From Sphagnum compactum (lineage: Eukaryota > Bryophyta > Sphagnopsida > Sphagnales), in NCBI GenBank assembly GCA_965153455.1, contig OZ234496.1, positions 6,147,207 to 6,211,206 of the forward strand: 64,000 nucleotides of DNA, read 5' to 3'. Position 1 is the first letter of the stretch; every line of letters starts with the position of its first letter. The position numbers were made by a program, and so were the translations under genes. The notes beneath the pieces were generated by a model, which ran no database searches, was not told the origin of the DNA, and worked only from the letters and a program-made list of their open reading frames with translations. Positions 39,401 through 48,599 of the stretch are shown here, piece by piece.

Positions 39401-42400
39401 ATCTATGTAATCCGTAACACTGGTTCCAGTTAAGTGCTATATGATGGTCAAACCTGTAGCTCAGTCTTTGCAAGGTCCTAAGAGCATGTAAGAGAAACTC
39501 GAACATTCGAAAAGCTCACCAATTCTGTTTTTGATTTAAAACTCTTCGTATGTGCCTAAGTCAAAGAAGTTTGTTGTTCATTTGGTATCTTTGCTAATGA
39601 AAAAATTATGGGAGATTTATGGATTCAAATGGGAAAATTGAACGTCAAAGGCTCAATCTTGCTGCCACAACAATAGGAGGAAATGGATGGCTGTCCTTCA
39701 TTCTGCATTTTCTAGATCGTATGACTTAGAAAGAAGGTTGTGTAGCCAAGTTTGTAAAACCAGTCCTATGTTATGGAGAAAAGGTCTAGAGAAGGTCCTA
39801 AACTTTCTGTTGTGCATCCCAAAAAGTTTGGAAGTCCAAAGTCAATCCCTTGCTGTTGGTTGGGTTTAGGGAATTTTCTCTTCGTGTGCCCTTCTTCTAT
39901 AGAAAGATCCTATCTGTCATGATTCATCATTGGATTACCTTAGTGATCCATATGTTCTTTCCATAGAACTTTTGGCTGGATACAAAAGAAAATTGGATTT
40001 CCTCTATAAAGTTATACCTCATGGGAAGGTGTTTTCTGAATTTCTTACCAAAAACTTTGTTGGTTGTCTTCAATGTCGTCAGTCTTTATGTGCATGCCTT
40101 TTATATGTAGCCCTATTTGTGTGATTAGGTTTGTTCATGATTGATAAGTTTGCCATACGAATCTCTGTTTTTTTGGAATTTACATGTCTCATGTTGACAA
40201 TATATGAGCAGACTGTATGTTTTCCTAGCTTCTACCCATTCCCTATGTATAACGTGTTGTGTGTGTGCTTGAGAAAAGAAAGCAACATCAAAGAAAGCTC
40301 GGGTTGAAACCCCACCACTTGTCGATATGGTGAATGCCACTAGGCTACAAAAGACCACATCGGCAGCAATACAAAGTCGCAAGCATGGTGGTGACTTTGC
40401 AAGGTGCAATAATCAGGCATGTAAACATGGTGTTGGAAGTTCAGAATGCACATGGAATGTTGGACAATGTGGGCACACAAGACAGTGGAGTTCTTGCCAA
40501 GTGTCACAATGTCCTAATTCAAAGGTAAGATTGAGCCCTGGGCACAAGGGACTTAAAAACTGTTGTGCCACTTGTGGAAGGGCTCCAAGTAACATGTATG
40601 AATCAACATGGGGTGAAGGAGGGGGTGTGTGTGATCAGGGGCTATGTCAAAGGGTGCAACCACATTCACCCATGGGCGGGCAAGCACCAGACATGGCCTT
40701 GGACAATGAAATAGAAGTAGATGCCCAGCCCAAGGTTTTCGCTGAAAGGGGTATGCAACGACGGGCTTCAAAGCGAGCTATAGAATTTGAAGCCCAAGAA
40801 CGAAAGGAGAAAGGCTTGCCAGGCCATAAGGTGCAAGTGACAAGGCATGGCAAAATTGATGGTGCATGTGAAGGGAAGGATGCATGGGATGGTGCGATTA
40901 GGTCGCTAGCACCTCGGATTTTGAACATGGTAGTGGTTAGGGTTACAGAACAGGACCCTGTAGACATGGCTAGACTCCGATTGCAATTGGATGGGAGATT
41001 TGAATATGTAGGTGGTGAATTAAGTGGGGCTGGCTTTAGGGATTGTGTAAGGCGATATATGAAAGGAGAAAGAGCACGCTTAAAAAGAAGGTATGCACAA
41101 AAAGGTGCCAAAGCCTGCCCACTTGAAGTGGACCAAAAACAATGGGAGAAATTAGTGACATATTGGCAACAACGTGAGACCAAGAATAAAAGTGAACACA
41201 TGGTTGGTGCAAGAGGGGTAGTTGCAAATGTAAGCCACCTTGGGCGTGGTGGTAAGGCAACTATAGAAGCAAAATTGGCAAGTTAACCCTAAAACCCTAC
41301 TCCGTTGTGATGGCCAAATGGAAATTATAATATGTTGAAGTTATTATGCACTCACATGCCACATACAATGCTGAGCACTGAATGATGTCTGAAATGGGTG
41401 AATGCAGAAATCCAGGCATCGCCGAAGCCCATCAATATTTGAGATGGCTGCTGTGGGACTAGAATCTAGTGGCACACCTGGGTACCCAATGAGTTTTCCT
41501 AGCTATTTCATTTGTCTTTCCCTGTCCTTTCCCTTTCTGTCTTAGTTATGGTTGATTGAGGGGATGTGATTAGCACTGGTATTGCATGGCCTACCTCAAC
41601 CAGAAAGTCTGCTAAAGCAGTACCATCATCAGCAGAAGCTGGTGTAGCCTTTCCAAACAGCTTACCAAGTGACATCCCCTCACTGCTTTTACTAGTATCT
41701 GTCCTGGAAATGATATCATCAGGTGCTGTGTCACCTGTGGCATAATGACCCTGTGGATTCAAGCTCCATAAGTCTGTTGTTTCATGCAATTGCTTCACAC
41801 TTAAGCTTCTGGTGGTGGATGAAGTATCATGTACTGGCTCATTCACAATTTTAAGTATTTCAACACTGGTTTCCTTAGCAGTATCTCTTGAATCAAAATC
41901 ATCGGCTCTAGTATTCCAGATCCTTCATTCTGTGTTTTCCTGATATCTCTTAATTCTCCTGTTGGTGCATATGTGGTCTCCAATCTTGCCCAATCTGGTA
42001 TTCTGAATTTTGTTTTTCTTTTGTTTCTTGTCTTCCCTTGTTTGGTTCTTTCTGTGGCTTCCTTAGGAAGTGTTAGCCTTGTTGTTTCTTCTTCATCGTG
42101 AGATTGGAAATTTCTCTATTCTCATGCTTTTGGAATTGCGATTTAATTTGGTTTGGTTGCATTCTTTTGAGTGCTCTCCTTATACAAAGGTTTAACATAT
42201 CGGATCTGAATGTTAGAGAGAAATTTATAACAAATACTGGTTTTGGTAGGTTGTTTTTAAGTCCCATTATTTCAATACTTTCTGTCAGTTCAGTGGAACA
42301 ACCATTCACCTTGGATATATTTGGTTGAAACAGTAAGGATAAGTTGAGTTTTGTGTTGTCAATGTAGCAGAAACTTCAGATTTTATCTTCTTGGCTAGAT

Positions 42401-44935
42401 TTCCTCGTAGATAACTTGTTCCTCATATTTGGTCAGTTAGTCCTTAAGCAACCATGGGATGCCCACTGAGTACTGATTATGCAATCATTTTAGTTTCACC
42501 TCTTCACATATGAGTTCAATATCTTTCAGGTGCCTTATGAGGTCTAATGTTTGTTCAATGCTCCCAAGGACTCTATTGGCAGTGGCAAACACTCTAATTC
42601 ATTCCCCAAGCTTAATTGAACTTTTAATGGCTTCTCTTCAAAAAAGGTTTCAAATCACACCAGAGGCTAAAGCAGAGATCAAAATTGTTTAAACATCCAG
42701 CCAAGAGATCAAATCTGATGCCCCTGCAACTTTGAAAAGGCTTCAAAGTTGCAGAGGCTGCAGATTTGAACTCTTGGTTAGATTTCAGATTAGACAATTT
42801 ATTTCTTTGTTTTGGCTAACGTGTGTATAGATGTTGCATCGGTATCCCCTCGGGTACAAATTCTGTGGTCTATTTAGCTAATCTCTTCACATAGGAGCTC
42901 CTCTTTCTTTTTTAGGTTTTTCCTTTTCATTTCTTATTTCATTTTTGATTTCTTTTGTTTTTTTGTTTTTGTGTAAGTGGTGGTTCGTTTTACAGTACCA
43001 GCAGTTATTCAGAGATGATGATCAGGTTGATGGCAGCTTTGCACAGAATCAAGGAGACCTACATTTTGTGTTTTATTATTCTTTCTGGTGCAGCATTTGC
43101 TGCAGTTCTTGTTTTGTTGCTTGCGGAATTAAAAGGTCTTGTGTACATGATCTCCTTGCATTTGAGAATTTTGGAACTTTGGGTCTTTCTGGATGCCCGC
43201 TCTAGTGGCTGCTTCTTTTGTAGAGTTTGGAATATATCATGGTGAGAGATCCTGGTATTCCTTTCCCAGCTCGCGGCACTAGCTTGCAAGTGCCACTCGC
43301 CAGCTGAATGAATCGAGCTACTCATGATTTGCAGCCTGGCTCAATCTGCAACCGCTTGCATTGATTGAACCTCATAGTTTCTGATTTGCTCTAGACTAGA
43401 TATTCATTTTTATTTCTGCCTTCATGAGTTTGATAGTAATTAGTAAGTGGAATACTTATGTTGTCATTGTAAGGATCTTTTGATGGGTTTATTGGGCAAG
43501 CACCACAATCTCCCAGTTTGTTTTCTCGAATGACTGCCATTGAAAAGAAGCTGCCAGAGATGAGTGGCCAAGTTTCCCAAGTTCTTGAAGGGATGGATAA
43601 ATTGAATGCTAAGGTAGAAGATTTCATGCAACAATTGCTAGCATGTCAAGAAGATGGTGTGAATGTGAGAATCCCAAAAACTGTTGCAGCCACTGTAAAC
43701 ATTGAAGAGGTAGATGTTCCTTCAAGGACTGGATCCCCTGAGATTCTTGGTGTTGCAAAGAGCATGCATGAGGTTCTTCATTCAGATCATGATGGACGAG
43801 GGTCAGGCACAACAATGGTTGAGAGTGCCACACAATTAGCTCCAAAAGCCGATCATATCTCTACAGGAAAAGGGGTGGGCCAACAAGTGGATGGTGTTGT
43901 CCCTTCACATGTCCCCAACTATGTGCTAGTAGGAGACGATATCCCCAACTATGTGCTAATAGGAGAGGATATGGGGCAGAATCCTAATATGTCAGGGAAG
44001 GATAAAGAAGTTGGAGTAGCTTGCAAAGGCGGTGACTGTGTAGATGAGAGCAATTGCCAACGCCCACCCTCAAAGGTACGATCTAAGTGCCCAACATGAC
44101 CAACACATTAAAGTTAGAGTCTACAAAATGCTGTGGATTGTTCAATTGTGGGAGTACTCTTGCAGTGTATATCAAATGTGGCATATGTGTGGGATGTTGG
44201 GAATTGCACGAACTACATGGCTAAAATAGGACATAAGTTAGATTGTGGAAGCTAGATTTGTTATTCTTTCTGTTACAATCTAAAGATTAAGAACATACCC
44301 ACATTGTTTGGGGTCTAGGTGCATACAAGCTTCAAGGGAAATCATTGACATGGTTTCACATTTGTATTCATTGATGGATTTGGTGTGGCAGAAAGTGCAA
44401 AAAAAGGCAGCAAGTATGCCAGCACCTGAAAGAGGTGTGAGCAGTCGGCTACGCTCTAATATTGGTGCAAGGGTGGGGAATGTAGGAGAGAAGGCAAGGC
44501 AACAGGTAAGTTAATACCAACATGCTCTTGAGTATCTATGATTTATAACTAGGGAACACAAATGCCCTGTTTGACACAATGTTGTAACAAAAATTCCATT
44601 TTCCTAAATTGGTTGCTCATGGTAAATTGAATGAAGGTTCTTTATTGGTTGATGTGCAGTTTAAAGTAGGGGAAGCAATTGTCTTATGTAACCTTGATGC
44701 GGAGGTTGTAGCGAAGGGGCTGATAACAGGTGTTGGAGGACAAGGATGTGTCCACCATGGGGTGCCAGTCAAGGAGTCATGGTTCCGAGTCCAATTAAGT
44801 GAAATTGTGGCAGGTAAAGGCAACACCCCGTTGTTGGTGCCAAATGAGAATGATGATCCCCCACAATGTGTGTTAAAGGATGTAATAGGTTCAAGCATTG
44901 TATGGGAAGGTCGTCTAATGCGAAAGCATGCTTAA
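36459..44935 (+). CDS. TNPA-like protein of the CACTA element (Ptta/En/Spm, Transposase_24 type)
   Basis: Proposed exons: 36459-36637, 37062-37377, 40279-41229, 41408-41481, 43517-44075, 44319-44505, 44660-44935; none contains a stop. Phases agree except at the 44075/44319 join, where a small exon may be missing. Total is about 850 residues. The N-terminus is acidic, then NPYILARNRRVAQLKLRL, like the conserved N-terminal motif of plant CACTA proteins; exon 2 is basic and Ser-rich (likely nuclear signal). Exon 3 holds the Transposase_24 region (WEKLVTYWQQRETKNKSEHM). Exon 5 begins with a coiled coil (MTAIEKKLPEMSGQVSQVLE); the last exon resembles the conserved C-terminal domain (VVAKGLI ... 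IVWEGRL). TNPA proteins bind subterminal repeats. Exon 3 could instead read through to a stop at 41284-41286, giving a shorter protein. Confidence 0.75.
37698..37885. repeat. Degenerate ~33-bp T/G-rich tandem repeat
   Basis: Variants of GTGTGTGATTTTGTGTTTT followed by GCTGCAATCTG recur about five times in the second intron of the TNPA-like gene. Confidence 0.7.
38603..39430. repeat. Imperfect ~110-bp direct duplication
   Basis: A block starting ATTAAGTCTCTCAAC near 38603 recurs near 39311 as ATTAAAGTCTCTCAAC. They share AGAAGG, AGGCAA and CACCT spacing, then diverge. Both copies lie in the long second intron of the TNPA-like gene. Confidence 0.5.
41508..41846 (-). CDS. Unrecognised minus-strand open frame within the TNPA-like gene intron
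   Basis: A 112-codon frame starts MNEPVHDTSSTTRSLSVKQL and ends in a Lys/Thr/Glu-rich tail. It lies antisense in the fourth intron. The minus-strand reading continues upstream (toward 42309) in shifted frames with few stops. It has protein-like composition but no family I recognise. It may be a second captured host-gene fragment; it may equally be a chance frame. Confidence 0.3.
   Translation of the reverse strand: MNEPVHDTSSTTRSLSVKQLHETTDLWSLNPQGHYATGDTAPDDIISRTDTSKSSEGMSLGKLFGKATPASADDGTALADFLVEVGHAIPVLITSPQSTITKTERERTGKDK
42955..43245 (+). CDS. Hydrophobic open frame in the TNPA-like gene intron
   Basis: A strong pyrimidine tract and a TTTTACAG acceptor precede 42994, and the frame encodes hydrophobic runs (ILCFIILSGAAFAAVLVLLL) that would form a membrane segment. 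No family recognised. It is a candidate captured exon of a membrane-protein gene, or non-coding intron with a chance frame. Confidence 0.22.
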   Translation: MFFCFCVSGGSFYSTSSYSEMMIRLMAALHRIKETYILCFIILSGAAFAAVLVLLLAELKGLVYMISLHLRILELWVFLDARSSGCFFCRVWNISW

Positions 44936-45352
44936 GTTAGGGGCACTATAGGTCGGGAGCTAGTTGATTTTTGAATTCTAAAACCGACATATTTTGAGTA
45001 GTTATGGCCTTTTTTGGGTGTCAATGATATTTTAGACATTGTCAGGTTTAATAGACCTGATAGAGTGATGGATTCCTGGTTGCTGTAATTGGAACAATGG
45101 CCATTAAACCCCATTGGATGGAATTTCAATGTTATGACAAAGGGTAATTTGTTGGTTAAGTAACTGCAAATTTGTTACATGCAAAATTGCAAATCACAAA
45201 TCTATGTGTGTAATATTTATTGGTTGATTTTTCAGCACTAGAGGAATATAATAGAGACCTGATATGTATAATGTACATTAGTTAAACTAGGTGTAGGTGT
45301 GCTCCTAATGCTAATGTGGCAATGCTTAATGCTACTAATCCTGATACATCAT

Positions 45353-46345
45353 AACCCTAAACACTAATCCTAACCCTAAACCCTAACCCTAAACCCTAAC
45401 CCTAATCCTAACCCTAAACCCTAACCCTAAAACATATTTAACCTGTATGATGGAAAACCCTAACCCTAAACGTAACCCTAAAACATAGGTCAGCAGTTGC
45501 ATATGGAACTCACCAGTTGCCTATGTAACTAAATCTAACGGTTGTTGTGCTGCCACGTGGCGCACTATAATCGGTCCGATGAAAAACCCTAACCCTAAAA
45601 CATGGGTCAGCAGTTGCATATGTAACTAAATCTAACGATTGTTGTGCTGCCACGTGGCGCACTATAAACGGTCTGATGAAAAAACCTTAACCCTAAAACA
45701 TGGGTCAGCAGTTGCATATGCAACTAAATCTAACAGTTGTTGTGCTACCACGTGGCGCACTATAAACGGTCTGATGGAAAACTCATGTGCCTAACCCTAA
45801 TCCTAAAACATGGGTCAGCAGTTGCATATGCAACTAAATCTAACGGTTGTTGTGCTGCCACGTGGCGCACTATAAACGGTCTGATGAAAAACCCTAACCC
45901 TAACCCTATTCCTAAAACATGGATTAGCAGTTGCATATGCAACTAAATCTAACGGTTGTTGTGCTGCCACGTGGCGCACTATAAACGGTCTGATGAAAAA
46001 CTCATGTGCCTAACCCTAATCCTAAAACATGGGTCAGCAGTTGCATATGCAACTAAATCTAACGGTTGTTGTGCTGCCACGTGGCGCACTATAAACGTTC
46101 TGATGAAAAACCCCAACCCTAACCCTAACCCTAAAACATGGGTCAACAGTTGCATATGCAACTAAATCTAACGGTTGTTGTGCTGGCACGTGACGCACTG
46201 TAAACGGTCCGATGAAAAATCCCTAACCCTAACCCTAACCGTAAAACATGGGTCAATAGTTGCATATGCAACTAAATCTAACGGTTGTTGTGCTGCCACG
46301 TGGCGCACTATAAACGGTCCGATGAAAAACCCTAACCCTCACCCT
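45353..46345. repeat. CACTA right subterminal array: ~110-bp units with palindromes and telomere-like repeats
   Basis: It opens with about 130 bp of CCCTAAA/CCCTAAC/CCTAATC heptamers (45353-45487). About eight units follow. The palindrome AGTTGCATATGCAACT sits at 45710, 45820, 45929, 46039, 46148 and 46258 (period 109-110), with degenerate copies near 45496 and 45612. Each unit also has AAAACATGGGTCAGC, AAATCTAACGGTTGTTG, GTGCTGCCACGTGGCGCAC (itself an inverted repeat with a G-box-like CCACGTGG) and a joint of CCCTAACCCTAAC type. The palindrome contains both AGTTGCA and TGCAACT, so it is two subterminal motifs back to back. Periodic open frames here are artefacts. Confidence 0.93.
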
Positions 46346-46637
46346 ACATGTGTTCGGATACAATTGGTTGAGCTAATTTGCATGTAACGCAGTGTGAACG
46401 CAACCCGTGTAGTTTCATGCAGTCGCACTTACAACCGTAGGTATAGAATATGGGTGGATGAAACCGTATAACCCAACCGTATATACTTGCTCATATACTT
46501 GTGACATGTAACTAAAAGCGCCTGCAACTGGTTTTATGCAACTAGGCGAATTTGCAATTACATGTGTCGCATGCAACTAAAAATGAAACCAAACCAGTTG
46601 CATACGGCAGTTGCAAAATGGCAAATTTCTAGTAGTG
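46346..46637. repeat. Right subterminal region and terminal inverted repeat of the CACTA element
   Basis: Non-coding sequence with scattered CATGCAACT, GCAACTGG and AGTTGCA words in both orientations, ending in the terminal repeat 46624-46637 (AATTTCTAGTAGTG) and followed by the AAT target duplication. Confidence 0.9.
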
Positions 46638-46640
46638 AAT

Positions 46641-48590
46641 GCATATGGAAGAGCTAGTTGGTGAGTCCAATCACGATGCTCATCGTAGTTTTCCTATAGT
46701 CATTCCCTACCACGTTTCACTCCGATGTCCTTTCTCCATCGTCAGTTTTGGCTGCAACTCACTTTCCCTCCTATGCCATGACTGCTTATAAAACCTCCTA
46801 GTGCTTCTACATTTTCCTCACAAATCTCTTGTCCATCAATTCCTCTCTACACTCCTATTTTTGGACAACACCACCAACAGCCACTGCTACCGCCATCCAA
46901 TTAATGTTTATCTTGTTTGTTCATTTCACATCCCTTGGGCTTGCCATTATTGGTGAGTTCCTGCAACGGCATGAAAATACTTTATTTCCACAATTTGTTT
47001 TGTACTTGGGGGGGGTGGAGTGTGTTGCTTTAGTTTTTACTTCTTAGGGGTTTTTTATTTTTTATTTTTCTAATGGCTCCTTCTTTATGTCCCTTGTCGG
47101 TGCGAGATACTCCTTGTCCTCATTATTTTGGCCTTTACATTTTAAGTGACCTTTTGAGGCATGTCAAGAGTGCGCACCTTTCTATTAGTTTCGTTTCCCA
47201 AGCTAGCTAGGCTATTTTTTCTTTGCAAGTGTCCTCCCTTCCTATGCTTCCCCCTGGTTCTATTCCTTTTGTTTATCGGGGTTGGTTTCGAACTCAATTT
47301 AGTTCCATTTTGGGGTTGTTTGAGTCTTGATTTACGTGCCCTCGTTTGTTCCACATGATTCTTCAAGCCATCAAAGACGAAGTCAGGCAAGCTTTTCGTT
47401 TACCCCTTGATTGAATTGTTCGAAACCCAACGGAAAAATTAGCTTGGTTCCATTTCCTCTTGTTGCCCCGTTGGTGTTTGCGCTATATTCGAGGAGGTCG
47501 TTTAGGTCAATGAAAGGTTTTTGTCGCAACCCCACTTTGAGGCAAAGTGTGAGGATGCAATTCACACTCCCAAAAGTGGGGACTTGGAGTCCTCCACGAC
47601 TCCCAAAAACTCAGAGCTTGATTACAGGGGTCAAAACACCTTGCATTGATGTGTTTTTTATACCGTTGAAAAGGTCTTAAAGAGTAGATGTCCAAAATGG
47701 GCTCGCATGGGCCATTTGAATATTTGCAGCACAAATTATGGTCAAAAGAAGGACCGAGAGTCAAATTGGCAATTTGACTCCTGACCATTCAAAGTCGGGA
47801 ATCGACCCGATCCCGGTGCGTGCAAGTGAAGTGCAACACATTGTTGGAAATCTCTTGACGAGAGGTACAAGATTGCTTTAAACCTCATCTCAATCGAAGG
47901 TCTGAACTGGGAGCTATGAGCTTCCAAAGTCTCAGGAGTCCAAATCGGGACAGTTTCAGGACTCCTCCTTGGGAGTCCCGGGACAAAAAGCCATTCGGAT
48001 GTGGGTGCCGCGGGCGAACGCAGAGAATACTATATGGGGGAAGGTGGTGGCTTCCCCCGAGTCCGGGCCGTGGTGAGTCTTGTGAGTCTAAAGTTGCCCG
48101 TGGCTTGCCCTAGCACCAAGGTTGATCCAGAAAGTGAATTAACCAACTTCTTGGTTGGTTTTTGATGCAGGTTCGAGTAAGTGAATAGCTTGTCACTCTT
48201 CCTAGTCCCATCTCGAGGCTTCAGCATGCCCCTCTACCCCTTTTAGTGTTAAAGGCTAGGAGCGTGCCCCAAGTCCTTCACTTTTCCGCAACTTGAACAA
48301 GTTAGCCCCATCTTGGGACTAACTAGGGACTTGGGAACGTGTCAGTTTTTGCTCACCTCAAGAGGTTTATGATGGGTGATCAATCTTCTCTTCAAGAGGA
48401 GTCTTCATGTGCCTCTTATGCATTTCCTTCTTTCCACTCATAGGAAGACTCTTTGACCACTCGTTTTTGCCAATGTTTAACTTTAAGGAGAGTCGATGAA
48501 TATTATCACGTAGTTAGAACTCTCTCCAACCCATGATGCCAGCTATTCCTACGAAGGACACCATTATTGCCTTGCGCTAACTACACCCCC
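46641..48590. other. Intergenic DNA, partly GC-richer, no gene recognised
   Basis: The stretch 47500-48230 is less AT-rich than its surroundings and carries GAGTCC/GGACTC words in several places. It could be a non-coding end of a retroelement, but I find no TG...CA LTR pair, primer site or coding motif. Confidence 0.45.
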
Positions 48591-48599
48591 CTCCTTTAG

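Larger units (their letters stand above)
32978..46637 (+). mobile_element. Complete-ended 13.66-kb CACTA (En/Spm) transposon
   Basis: The left end is CACTACTAAAAATTCTG at 32978; the right end, read inward on the minus strand from 46637, is CACTACTAGAAATTTGC. The first 14 bases match at 13. The flanks are AAT (32975-32977) and AAT (46638-46640), the 3-bp target duplication expected for CACTA elements. Both ends have subterminal TGCAACT/AGTTGCA arrays. Inside are a TNPA-like gene, a captured GH3 fragment, extra open frames and tandem repeats. No Transposase_21 (TNPD) domain was recognised in any frame, so it is probably non-autonomous. Confidence 0.93.

Noticed and set aside
45353-45487. True telomere or an interstitial telomere from chromosome fusion
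   Set aside because: The heptamers are short, degenerate and interleaved with the 110-bp units inside a CACTA element that has its own target duplication, so they belong to the transposon.
45737-46387. Series of 60-70-codon frames on both strands
   Set aside because: They recur with the 110-bp period and simply reflect the tandem repeat.
47500-48230. Possible LTR because of higher GC content
   Set aside because: No TG...CA boundary pair, no primer-binding site and no second copy in the window.
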